From an uncultured Sphaerochaeta sp. (GTDB lineage Bacteria > Spirochaetota > Spirochaetia > Sphaerochaetales > Sphaerochaetaceae): a stretch of 64,000 nt of DNA. A program made the position numbers and the translations under genes. The notes beneath the pieces were generated by a model. The model worked only from the letters and a program-made list of their open reading frames with translations. It had not been told where the DNA came from and made no database searches. Positions 44,857 to 53,271 of the stretch are shown here, in pieces; position 1 is the stretch's first letter; every line of letters starts with the position of its first letter. The DNA lies in the NCBI RefSeq assembly GCF_963676285.1, contig NZ_OY781062.1:186001-250000 (forward strand), read 5' to 3'.

Positions 44857-44888
44857 TGAAGCCTACCTCATTCTCTTAAAACGACCAA

Positions 44889-45326
44889 TCACAATGTACA
44901 GAGGACAAAAACTACTGCGACAGTGAATACCAATATAAAACCACCAATCATGAATGCAAGCGTTCTGGAGTACCCACTGACACTGAGCTGGTGCTCAGTG
45001 TCCATATGTTTCAGTCTTGGGTACAATTGTGAAAAGAAAGTCATAATCGAGAAAATCAGGGCAATTACGCTGAATACCTTGGTCTCTTTCCCTCCTGTGA
45101 TGACAATTCCAATGATCAGCACGATGAAAATCAATTTGGTGCCTGCAACCCAATTGATGAGATAGGTAACAAACTCCCCAATTTCTGGGTCCTTTTGTGA
45201 TTTATCATAGGCCTTGAACACTCCAACGGCATTCCCCCGTGTCGAGGAAGGCATCCTGTAAAGTAACACCACATTGAGTGTCTCCAAGGTGATGAATGCA
45301 ATCAATACCCAGGAAAGAATATCCAT
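44889..45326 (-). CDS. Small membrane protein of unknown function
   Basis: A 145-residue protein with four hydrophobic segments (DILSWVLIAFITLETLNVVLLY, FVTYLINWVAGTKLIFIVLIIGIVI, VFSVIALIFSIMTFFSQLYPRL, RTLAFMIGGFILVFTVAVVFVL). It starts 8 nt after the osmoprotectant-binding protein stop, so it belongs to that transcript. No family is recognised. Confidence 0.55.
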   Translation of the reverse strand: MDILSWVLIAFITLETLNVVLLYRMPSSTRGNAVGVFKAYDKSQKDPEIGEFVTYLINWVAGTKLIFIVLIIGIVITGGKETKVFSVIALIFSIMTFFSQLYPRLKHMDTEHQLSVSGYSRTLAFMIGGFILVFTVAVVFVLCTL

Positions 45327-45334
45327 ATAGGCTC

Positions 45335-46279
45335 CTACAAGAACTTTTTTTCCTTGAGATAGTTCTCAGCAACCATTCTGGGGGACTGTCCCTCAACGGC
45401 AATCCTGCTGTTGAGCAACTGCAGTGTTTCAAGGTCAAGACTTTGGAAAACAGGTTCAAGGAGAGTCGCAATTTCAGGACTCTGTTCAAGCACTTCTGAG
45501 CGTATGATCGGGGAAGGGGCATATACTGGTTGAATGTTCTTTGTGTCGGTGAGTACCTTCAAGCCGAGTGCTGCAAGCTGTCCGTCGGTTCCGTATGCCA
45601 TAGCTGCATTGACCCCTTCCTGACCAGAAGCTGCTGCTTGCTCGGTGAGGGTTGTGTTCCCACCAGCAAATACCAAGAGCTGGCTTTCATCAAGCGAAAA
45701 TCCGTATCCTTTCTCAAAACTGGGGAGTGCAGCCTCACTGGATACAAATTCTTCACTTGCTGCGAGCTTGAAATGCCCTCCAGCATTTACATAGGATGCT
45801 AGGTCATCCAAGGTTTCTAAGGATTCACTTTCAGCAAGATCCCCGCGGACTGAGATCGCCCAGGTGTTGTTGGCGGGAGCAGGAGTGAGCCAAACTATGT
45901 TGTTAGCTTTTAGGTCGAGTTCTGCAGCCTTTGTATAACCAGCTTGGAAATCCTTCCACAGCTCTGCTTCGCTTTCTCCGGAGAAGAAGTAGTAAGCATT
46001 GCCGGTATACTCTGGGTAGATGTCTATTTCACCAGCGATAATGGCAGAGCGGACAATGGGTGTGGAGCCGGTCTGCGTTTTATCAATTACTCTAAATCCA
46101 TCTTTTTCCAGCATAAGTACAATCATGTTTCCCAGTAAGGCGCCTTCTGTATCTATCTTGGAACCCACAGTTATCTCTATCTTATCCCCACGCTCCGTTG
46201 TACCTGCAGCAAAAATAGGTACAGACAGCAGTAAAAGAGCCAATGAGAGAAAGAGTACATTCTTTGCAAATAGTTTCAT
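45335..46279 (-). CDS. Osmoprotectant ABC transporter binding protein (OpuC/OsmF type)
   Basis: A 314-residue exported binding protein (signal AKNVLFLSLALLLLSVPIFAAGTTE). VGSKIDTEGALLGNMIVLMLEKDGFRVIDKTQTGSTPIVRSAIIAGEIDIYPEYTGNAYYF is the quaternary-amine binding family, and NTTLTEQAAASGQEGVNAAMAYGTDGQLAALGLKVL supports it. It should supply betaine-like solutes to the permeases and ATPase encoded divergently at 47.8-50.9 kb. Confidence 0.9.
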   Translation of the reverse strand: MKLFAKNVLFLSLALLLLSVPIFAAGTTERGDKIEITVGSKIDTEGALLGNMIVLMLEKDGFRVIDKTQTGSTPIVRSAIIAGEIDIYPEYTGNAYYFFSGESEAELWKDFQAGYTKAAELDLKANNIVWLTPAPANNTWAISVRGDLAESESLETLDDLASYVNAGGHFKLAASEEFVSSEAALPSFEKGYGFSLDESQLLVFAGGNTTLTEQAAASGQEGVNAAMAYGTDGQLAALGLKVLTDTKNIQPVYAPSPIIRSEVLEQSPEIATLLEPVFQSLDLETLQLLNSRIAVEGQSPRMVAENYLKEKKFL

Positions 46280-46281
46280 GA

Positions 46282-47637
46282 TTATGCCTCCGATTGAAGT
46301 GAAGAGAATACCCAGGGAATCAATTCCGCCACAGTAGGGTGAGGGATGACGGTATCCTGGATTGTCTGATAACGAAGTCCTGCTTGCATGGCGAGAGCGA
46401 TCATACCGATCACTTCATCTCCACCCACACCAAAGACAGCAGCCCCAATAATCGTATCGTTGGTCTTGTGTACCAAAATCTTGATGCGTCCTTTTGTTTC
46501 GTCCTTTTCCTTTGCACGGCTGATTGTCGCCATCTCCTTGGTTGCAACCAAGTATGGTATTTTGAGCTTTTTTGCTTCTTTCTCACTCAAACCTACTCTT
46601 GCAAGTGGTGGATCGATGAATAGTGAGTAGGTGGGAATACGGTCAGAGATTTTTTTCGAACCTCCAGAAAGCACCGAGAGGAAAACCTGGCCGTCATGGA
46701 CGGATGTGTGGGTAAATGCACCTTTTCCATTTACATCCCCGAGTGCAAAGATATGGGGGACGGATGTTCTACACTCATCGTCAACCGTAATGAAACCTCT
46801 TTCATCCATCACGATACCGGCACTGCGCAGATTAAGTGAGTCACTGTTTGGAACTCTGCCAATACCAACCAAAAGGTGGGATCCTGTTATGGTTTCTCCC
46901 TGGTAGTGTACAGAAATCGATTGATCGGCTTCTTTTGAGATTGAGCTGATGGAAGCAGAGGTGAGGATCTCAATTCCTTCATCCTCAAGGATAGTTCTTG
47001 CTATCAGGCTGATATCTTCATCCTCCCTGGAAATGATATGTGTAGATGACTCAAATATCGTTACCTTGGAGCCGAGTCTCCTGAAGGCCTGGGCGAATTC
47101 CAGCCCGATATACGACCCTCCTATTATCAAGAGATGGGAAGGAAGCTCCCCTAGAGCCAAGATCCCCTTGTTGTCCAACCAAGGAACGGCATCGATACCA
47201 GGGATATCAGGGATCCTTGCCCTGGTGCCCGTATGAATGACGATTTTCTCTCCATGGATACGTGTTCCCTCAATCTCAACGGTATGGGAATCGATGAATG
47301 ACCCTAAACCAGGATAGAAGTCAACTGTTTGCTCGAGCCATTCCGTAAACCCTTTGTTTGCTTCATCACGGATGGCATTGACACGTTTCATGACCTTGGG
47401 AAAATTGGTCTGGTATGATGCTACCTCGATGCCAAACTCACTTCCTCTGTGAATCATGTGAGCGGCGCGGGCGCTTGCGATAAAGGTCTTGGTTGGGGTA
47501 CAACCCCAGTTGACGCAACTTCCTCCAACGCGATCTGACTCAACCACAGCAATAGATTGGTTTTGCTTCAGAAGTTCTCCAAGTATGGTCCCAGTTGCTT
47601 GCCCGGTTCCAATAATAATTACATCATACCGTTTCAT
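46282..47637 (-). CDS. FAD-dependent pyridine nucleotide-disulfide oxidoreductase
   Basis: A 451-residue flavoprotein of the dihydrolipoamide dehydrogenase/mercuric reductase group. FAD motif VIIIGTGQATGTIL, redox disulfide GGSCVNWGCTPTK, NAD motif LLIIGGSYIGLEFAQAFRRLG, FAD contact HIFALGDVNGKG, and the dimer-interface His in IPHPTVAELI. The mercuric MerA N-terminal domain is lacking. ATG 47637 (AGGAGG-like upstream) is chosen over an extension to 47700. It is 2 nt upstream of the osmoprotectant binding protein, so they are co-transcribed; the link to osmolyte uptake is unexplained. Confidence 0.9.
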   Translation of the reverse strand: MKRYDVIIIGTGQATGTILGELLKQNQSIAVVESDRVGGSCVNWGCTPTKTFIASARAAHMIHRGSEFGIEVASYQTNFPKVMKRVNAIRDEANKGFTEWLEQTVDFYPGLGSFIDSHTVEIEGTRIHGEKIVIHTGTRARIPDIPGIDAVPWLDNKGILALGELPSHLLIIGGSYIGLEFAQAFRRLGSKVTIFESSTHIISREDEDISLIARTILEDEGIEILTSASISSISKEADQSISVHYQGETITGSHLLVGIGRVPNSDSLNLRSAGIVMDERGFITVDDECRTSVPHIFALGDVNGKGAFTHTSVHDGQVFLSVLSGGSKKISDRIPTYSLFIDPPLARVGLSEKEAKKLKIPYLVATKEMATISRAKEKDETKGRIKILVHKTNDTIIGAAVFGVGGDEVIGMIALAMQAGLRYQTIQDTVIPHPTVAELIPWVFSSLQSEA

Positions 47638-47834
47638 CGGGAGTACCTCCTGATAGACCGTCAGTATAATTGCACTATAAAGGTGATTGCTCACCCACAC
47701 AAGAAAATAGACCCCGAGAAAACTTGATTCCCTACCTTTCTCCTGTTATTCTCAAATCAACCATGGACGAACGGCCCTCTCATGCGAGGGATAGATTGTG
47801 ATTACTAGGCGGTTAGCCACAGAGGGGAGAGTCA

Positions 47835-49010
47835 TTGAATCGGAACGTACTCCAGTGGAGATCCCTCGATAAACAGGTAATATTGACGCTGTTCCTTTTT
47901 CTGCTGAGCTTAACACTGCCATTTTTACAATCACGGGAAAACAGGATATCTGAAGAGTTTACAGTACATGTGCTTTCACTTGGGTTTATCCCTATACTTC
48001 TCTTGCTTGCGCCCCCACTCATGCTCTTGGCAAGTGTAATCATTCCAGAGAAAAATCATGCTCGGCTCCTAACTTCTGCTTCCATGGCGTTTGGGGTGAT
48101 TTTTCCCATTTTGGTATTGGGAATTGCTGGAAATGCCTTGGTTGAAAATCTGGGGGCTTTTGCCCGCTATAGTCCAGCATCAGGGATGTATGTGTATTTT
48201 GCCTCTGTCTCCATTCTTTACTTCATGCAAAAAACCTTGCAAAGACGTGATAAGATTGCCCTCTTCTTGGTATTGATCATGATAGTAGGCATGGGCTTTC
48301 TTGGCATGTTTGATCGCCTAGGAATTCTCTTGGAAGCAAGGAACCTAGGCACACGCTTGGCCCGTGAGATTCTATCTCATATCAGGATTACCGGGATAAG
48401 CCTGCTTATCAGTATGCTTATTGGAATTCCAATCGCATTTCTCGCCTTTATGAACAAAGCTGTCAGGCGTGTGGTATTCCCCATCCTCAATGTATTGCAG
48501 ACTATTCCAGGGATTGCTCTTTTTGGTCTATTGATTGCTCCACTTGCCGCTCTCTCCAGGGCTTTCCCGGTTCTCCGGGACTGGGGGATCCAAGGAATTG
48601 GAAATGCTCCAGCAATCATTGCGCTTAGTATGTATGCACTCTATCCAATTATCCGATACACCTATACATCGCTTACTGGAATTGACGAGCAAGTTGTCCT
48701 AGCCGCAAAGGGAATGGGTATGACCTCCACACAACTATGGAAAATAGTTCGTCTTCCCTTGGCAACGGTGGGAATTCTTCATGGTATTCGGGTTGCACTG
48801 GTACAAACCATAGGAAATGCCACTCTGGCAAAGTTGATCGGAGGGGATGGGCTTGGGGTCTTGGTGTTTGAGGGACTTGGCCAGGCTTCAGTTGACATGG
48901 TCTTGCTTGGTATGCTCTTGATTATCGCTATAACAGTAATCTCTGATAGGCTCTTTCAGTTCTTGATCAAGGTATTCACACCAAAATCCTTAGCAAGGGA
49001 GGATCGCTGA
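47835..49010 (+). CDS. Osmoprotectant ABC permease (OpuCB/YehW type)
   Basis: A 391-residue permease. An N-terminal membrane extension (~170 residues, five helices) precedes the core: HIRITGISLLISMLIGIPIAFL, LNVLQTIPGIALFGLLIAPL, LYPIIRYTYTSLTGIDEQVVLAAKGMGMTSTQLWKIVRLPLA (the EAA-type loop that contacts the ATPase) and ALVQTIGNATLAKLIGGDGLG. The start is TTG after GGGGAG. It ends with the ATPase start overlapping by 1 nt. Confidence 0.9.
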   Translation: MNRNVLQWRSLDKQVILTLFLFLLSLTLPFLQSRENRISEEFTVHVLSLGFIPILLLLAPPLMLLASVIIPEKNHARLLTSASMAFGVIFPILVLGIAGNALVENLGAFARYSPASGMYVYFASVSILYFMQKTLQRRDKIALFLVLIMIVGMGFLGMFDRLGILLEARNLGTRLAREILSHIRITGISLLISMLIGIPIAFLAFMNKAVRRVVFPILNVLQTIPGIALFGLLIAPLAALSRAFPVLRDWGIQGIGNAPAIIALSMYALYPIIRYTYTSLTGIDEQVVLAAKGMGMTSTQLWKIVRLPLATVGILHGIRVALVQTIGNATLAKLIGGDGLGVLVFEGLGQASVDMVLLGMLLIIAITVISDRLFQFLIKVFTPKSLAREDR

Positions 49011-50119
49011 TGCAATTGACTGCCCATCCTATCCTTTCAGACACTTCCATTTTTCTGCAAGCAGACCGAATCTCTGTCCGGTATGGAGAGACAGAGGCCC
49101 TCAAGCAAGTCTCCTTACAGATCCCTACCAACCGGGTAACCGTGTTGATCGGCCCAAGCGGGTGTGGGAAATCCACGACACTAAGGTGCATCAATGCACT
49201 GGTGAAACTCTCCTCTGGAGTCATAACCTATGGTGATGAGTCCATACAGAACATGAATGAGACTGATCTCAGGAGATCCATGGGATATGCCATTCAATCT
49301 GTTGGTTTGATGCCTCACCTGAGTGTAGAAGAGAATGTTGACCTGGTCCCACGATTGCTTGGACAGGAACGTTCAGGTAGAGGGGAGCGGGTAGAGCGAT
49401 TGCTCACTCTGGTACGATTGGACCCCAAGATTTATCGGAACAAGTATCCCCATGAACTCTCCGGTGGGGAAGCCCAGCGTGTAGGGGTTGCACGTGCCCT
49501 TGGTGCAGATCCCCCTGTACTGCTGATGGATGAACCTTTTGGGGCTGTGGACCCACTTACCCGTGAACAGCTCCAGGATGAGTTTATCCGCATTCAACGC
49601 CAATTGAAGAAGACCGTTATTTTTGTCACCCATGATATTGATGAGGCTATCCGTCTTGCTGACTATCTGGTGATCATGAAGGATGGGGAAGTGGTACAAG
49701 CAGATACCCCAGAGCATATTCTAGCTTCTCCAAAGGATGACTTTGTGGAGCGATTTCTCGGCCCCGATCGGTCACTCAAACGGTTATCTCTCTTTACTGC
49801 CGACCACTGTTGCATCCAGAAGGTACTAACGGGAATGGATGCACCATCCAAATCAGTATTACCTGAGGATTCATCCAGATGTTATTGGCAAGTTGATGAG
49901 AAGGGACAACCTCTTAAAGGATTTGTGTGGCTAAAAGGTCGTCTTGTATCGCGGGAGGTACATGGCGCAAACCATACGGTACAGACATATTCTTCAATGA
50001 GGGAGTGTATGGCAGCCATCCTGAGCTTGGGATTGCCTGCAGCTGCTGTGGTAGATGATGATGGACGGCTATTCGGGGAGGTGCGTTTTGAGACAATCCA
50101 AACAATCAGCATCTCCTAG
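49010..50119 (+). CDS. Osmoprotectant ABC ATPase (OpuCA/ProV type)
   Basis: A 369-residue ATPase. Walker A GPSGCGKSTTLR, signature ELSGGEAQRVGVARAL, Walker B LLMDEPFGAVDP, switch His in VTHDIDEAIRL. The last ~110 residues are a CBS-like tail (SSRCYWQVDEKGQPLKGFVWLKG..., CMAAILSLGLPAAAVVDDDGRLFGEV), possibly sensing ionic strength or nucleotides as in OpuA. ATGA overlap with the first permease; the second permease begins inside its 3' end. Confidence 0.93.
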   Translation: MQLTAHPILSDTSIFLQADRISVRYGETEALKQVSLQIPTNRVTVLIGPSGCGKSTTLRCINALVKLSSGVITYGDESIQNMNETDLRRSMGYAIQSVGLMPHLSVEENVDLVPRLLGQERSGRGERVERLLTLVRLDPKIYRNKYPHELSGGEAQRVGVARALGADPPVLLMDEPFGAVDPLTREQLQDEFIRIQRQLKKTVIFVTHDIDEAIRLADYLVIMKDGEVVQADTPEHILASPKDDFVERFLGPDRSLKRLSLFTADHCCIQKVLTGMDAPSKSVLPEDSSRCYWQVDEKGQPLKGFVWLKGRLVSREVHGANHTVQTYSSMRECMAAILSLGLPAAAVVDDDGRLFGEVRFETIQTISIS

Positions 50120-50894
50120 ACAAACGCTCAAGCGATGGGTTCCACTTCTCCTGATCACTGCTGGGTTGGCCCTCTATATCTCCTCAGATGCATTGCAAAC
50201 AACGATTCTCTCATTCCTGTTTCCTGGTGAGACACAGTTCACCCATTCAAGGAAGACTATTCTGCAGATGACCGGTGCCCACATTACCTTGACGATTGCA
50301 GCAACACTGCTTGCCAGTGTGTTTGGTATATTCATTGGCATCCTGGTTACAAGAAGGGCAGGTAGAGAGTTCCAACACCTGGTACTTAAGCTGAATGCTT
50401 TTATCCAGACCTTTCCTCCCTCAGCGGTAATAATTCTGGCATTTCCCGTGTTGGGTTTCGGCTGGAAACCAGCCTTGTTGGCGCTGTTTCTCTACTCTCT
50501 TTTTCCTGTTCTGGGGAATACTATAGTAGGGTTCAATGCAGTAAGCCCAGCTGTAATCGATTCTGCAAAGGGAATGGGGATGACATGGTTCCAACAACTT
50601 CATATTGCTGAGCTCCCACAAGCGTTTCCCATGATAATCACCGGCATCAGACACAGTTACATTCTCAATCTTGGTACCGCCGCCATTGCAGCGGTAATTG
50701 GTGGGGAAGGGCTCGGGACAATCATTATCAGTGGTCTTACCTTGCGTAACTCTGCCTTGGTACTCTCCGGCACCATTGTGATCAGCATGCTCGCTTTCAT
50801 AGGGGAACAGGTATTTGGTCTGCTCACTGTGAATCGAATAAGCCATGCAGGGAGAACTGAGAAACAAGCAACTATATCAAAAGAAGAGAAGTAG
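50088..50894 (+). CDS. Osmoprotectant ABC permease (OpuCD/YehY type)
   Basis: A 268-residue permease. TGAHITLTIAATLLASVFGIFIGILVTRR, LNAFIQTFPPSAVIILAFPVLGFGWKPALLALFLYSLFPVLGNTIVGFNAVSPAVIDSAKGMGMTWFQQLHIAELPQA carries the EAA loop, and LNLGTAAIAAVIGGEGLGTIIISG follows. I place the start at TTG 50088 because GGGGAGG lies 6 nt upstream, inside the ATPase gene. The gene overlaps the ATPase by 32 nt and its stop overlaps the convergent DUF3307 gene by 18 nt. Confidence 0.88.
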   Translation: MRQSKQSASPRQTLKRWVPLLLITAGLALYISSDALQTTILSFLFPGETQFTHSRKTILQMTGAHITLTIAATLLASVFGIFIGILVTRRAGREFQHLVLKLNAFIQTFPPSAVIILAFPVLGFGWKPALLALFLYSLFPVLGNTIVGFNAVSPAVIDSAKGMGMTWFQQLHIAELPQAFPMIITGIRHSYILNLGTAAIAAVIGGEGLGTIIISGLTLRNSALVLSGTIVISMLAFIGEQVFGLLTVNRISHAGRTEKQATISKEEK

Positions 50895-51605
50895 CCATAC
50901 TACAAGTACAATGAGAATACTCAAGAGGGTTCCTAAAAGATAATACTCTGCAAAATCCTTATCCTTGAGCATCTCATAGCGAGAAATTGACTTTGCTGCC
51001 ATTACCAAAGCCAGTGCACCAAACTGCCCAAGACTGAGCAGTATTATCATGATATAACGCTCAAGGGTACCGATCAGGGCCCCAGCATTATTTCGGGGTG
51101 TCTCTTCTTTCTTTCCTAATCGTGAAATAATGTGTTTGATGGTAATATTGGAAGGTTTTGCAAGTATCAAGATACTGACAGCCCAGGTGAGGATGGTTGA
51201 AGGGCAATAGTTACTGGAATTTAGCAAACCGGTAAGCCATGAAGCTGGAGCTAATGGTGCTAGAATGAGTAATGTTGCCACTCCTGCTAGTGAGATGAGA
51301 TGGACTGCCTGATCGGCCAGATATAGTGTGGATTCCTTGCACTTTTCAAGTCGGTGAAACAAGAACTTTACCGTGTCTATACAAACGTGAAGAATGATGA
51401 GAAATACAAGTGAATTGACCAACGACGAGGAAGGGGGCATAAATGCTAGGGAGGCAAAAAATGGGAGTGCATATATAAGACTATGGAGCAGTACCGCTGG
51501 ATATTTGTTTCTCTTTGACACTGCCAGTCTTTCACTCTGGAGGTAGTAGTCACCCAATATATGTAACAGGAGATAGAACAGGAAAATATCAGTATTCATT
51601 AACAT
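50877..51605 (-). CDS. DUF3307 membrane protein
   Basis: A 242-residue membrane protein. The N-terminus FYLLLHILGDYYLQSERLAVSKRNKYPAVLLHSLIYALPFF is the DUF3307 signature, followed by several hydrophobic helices. Function unknown. Its start overlaps the SatD-like gene stop by 7 nt; SatD/DUF3307 pairs are common neighbours in many genomes, so they are likely to work together. Confidence 0.82.
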   Translation of the reverse strand: MLMNTDIFLFYLLLHILGDYYLQSERLAVSKRNKYPAVLLHSLIYALPFFASLAFMPPSSSLVNSLVFLIILHVCIDTVKFLFHRLEKCKESTLYLADQAVHLISLAGVATLLILAPLAPASWLTGLLNSSNYCPSTILTWAVSILILAKPSNITIKHIISRLGKKEETPRNNAGALIGTLERYIMIILLSLGQFGALALVMAAKSISRYEMLKDKDFAEYYLLGTLLSILIVLVVWLLLFF

Positions 51606-52345
51606 GCCTCACTTAGTCTGCTCGTTATCCCAGCTAACGTATGCAAGTAGGTATAAAAATGAGCCGAAGATAATGCGCTATTCACCGTTGGTTGGGTGAT
51701 ACCGAGCAGAGCAGCTGTTTTCTGTTGGTTATATTGTCCTCCTTCCATGAACGTGTGCAATGTTTTCTGCTGTTTTTCTGTCCAGCCTTCTTTCAAGGTT
51801 GAAAGGAGGGAAAAAGTCATGTTGAGCATAAGAGAAAGATTCTCATCATTAATAATTCCGATTCGAGTGGTAGTAGATGGTTCCTTGTGTTTTTTTTCGC
51901 TTAGTTTTAGATGAGTAAGCATATCACGTGCAATATGATATGCAGGACCGTCCATTCCAAACGGTGAATCCTTGATGATTTCAGTATGGATTTCTCCGAT
52001 ACCGATACCAAATCGGATACGTACCGGCCACATATGACGTTCAATATAATCAACAATGGAAACTACATGAGAACAATCACTTAGTAATCCCTGAAACTCA
52101 TCTCCTAGGGTAATGGTGAAGGAGGAAGTAATCGAATTCTTCTCATTTGTGAGCTGAACTTGTTTTTTAGTAGAGTATGAAAAGGGTGAGATATCTAGGA
52201 TTTGTTTGTAGGTATCCAAAAAAGCAAAACTGTTTACTCTCTGCAAGACCTGCTGCAGTTGTATCTGGACCTGTTTTCGGTTTGTAAGAGTCCGAGAGTC
52301 AATAATGTCACCAATAATAGCGACGTAGTGTTGTGTGTTGTCCAT
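51599..52345 (-). CDS. SatD-family protein
   Basis: A 248-residue protein. HYVAIIGDIIDSRTLTNRKQVQIQLQQVLQRVN is the SatD-family N-terminus; FTITLGDEFQGLLS and RIRFGIGIGEIHTEI follow, a nucleotidyl-cyclase-like ferredoxin fold pattern. The C-terminus holds an HTH (NQQKTAALLGITQPTVNSALSSA). It could be a regulatory sensor for the adjacent DUF3307 membrane protein. The upstream 150 bp is very AT-rich and must contain the promoter. Confidence 0.8.
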   Translation of the reverse strand: MDNTQHYVAIIGDIIDSRTLTNRKQVQIQLQQVLQRVNSFAFLDTYKQILDISPFSYSTKKQVQLTNEKNSITSSFTITLGDEFQGLLSDCSHVVSIVDYIERHMWPVRIRFGIGIGEIHTEIIKDSPFGMDGPAYHIARDMLTHLKLSEKKHKEPSTTTRIGIINDENLSLMLNMTFSLLSTLKEGWTEKQQKTLHTFMEGGQYNQQKTAALLGITQPTVNSALSSAHFYTYLHTLAGITSRLSEAC

Positions 52346-52494
52346 AAGAGTAGATTACATCTGATAGTTTTATCTGTCAATATAGATATAAAATACTATA
52401 TTTTGAAAATATAATAATTAGAATCTATAAATAGAACATAAAGCATCTTTAAACTATATAGTTTGTGAATCTTTTATATTTACAAACCGTTTAC

Positions 52495-53067
52495 CTAGTT
52501 GCAAGAAACCGGATCCGATGATACCACGAGCAATGTTTCCAAGGATTGGAAAAACAATTCTCTCCAGGCAAAGTCACCAGAAAGTGTACACCACATATAT
52601 TCATAACCGGTAAACATATAAGCTGCAGCTTCATAGAGCACTTTGGGTTCATTGCTGTTGTGAAATTGACCTCTTTCCTGTCCCATGGAGATGATATCTA
52701 TTGCAATTTCCTCGAGGTGCTTTCTCAGGTGCAGGGCACGGTCTTTCCTCTGAAGATTCACGATCAACAGTTGACTGTTCAACTCAGGTCCCAATGCTAT
52801 GAATTGGGTGATGAGATAATCAAAAAGGTGTTTTATTTGCTCCCAACAGGAAGGTAGATGCAACATCTGTCTTAGCATCGGGGTAAGATTGTCAACGATA
52901 ATATCATAGCTCTGCAACAGAATGTCCTGTTTCGACTTCAGATGATAATAGAACGTGGTCTTTGTGATGCCACAGGCTTCGCAGATATCATTCACGGTGA
53001 CTTTCTCATATCCTTTATCCCTGAAAAGCTCATTCCCCTTGGCAATAATCTGTGCCTTCATGTCCAT
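52495..53067 (-). CDS. TetR/AcrR-family regulator
   Basis: A 190-residue regulator. HTH: MKAQIIAKGNELFRDKGYEKVTVNDICEACGITKTTFYYHLKSKQDILL. The remainder is the ligand-binding domain (LFDYLITQFIALGPELNSQLLIVNLQ, AAAYMFTGYEYMWCTLSG). ATG 53067 is the probable start; a longer form to 53112 adds a basic stretch before the domain. It is divergent from the OYE/FadH-like gene, whose leader contains two matching inverted repeats, so it probably regulates that gene. Confidence 0.88.
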   Translation of the reverse strand: MDMKAQIIAKGNELFRDKGYEKVTVNDICEACGITKTTFYYHLKSKQDILLQSYDIIVDNLTPMLRQMLHLPSCWEQIKHLFDYLITQFIALGPELNSQLLIVNLQRKDRALHLRKHLEEIAIDIISMGQERGQFHNSNEPKVLYEAAAYMFTGYEYMWCTLSGDFAWRELFFQSLETLLVVSSDPVSCN

Positions 53068-53157
53068 ACCACGCTCTCCCTTAGTTCCAAACTCTACCAG
53101 AACCCTCCTCATTCAACAAGTCTACATGATGGATAGCCATATATCGATAAAATAGTA

Positions 53158-53223
53158 TTGACAACTCATGACAAGCTTGCTAAGGTGTACCCAAGTACAA
53201 CAATGTATTACCCAAGTAATACA
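53158..53223 (+). promoter_or_regulatory. Promoter with paired CCAA-centred inverted repeats
   Basis: TTGACA (53158-53163), 17 nt, then TAAGGT (a poor -10). Two related inverted repeats follow: TGTAC-CCAA-GTACA (53186-53199) and TGTATTAC-CCAA-GTAATACA (53204-53223). They share the spacer CCAA and arms ending in TAC/GTA, with centres 21 bp (two helical turns) apart, so two dimers could bind on one face. Likely operators for the divergent TetR regulator. Confidence 0.75.
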
Positions 53224-53271
53224 CTCAACCAGTACTTATTCATACAACTCATTACAGGAGAGGAACGAAAG

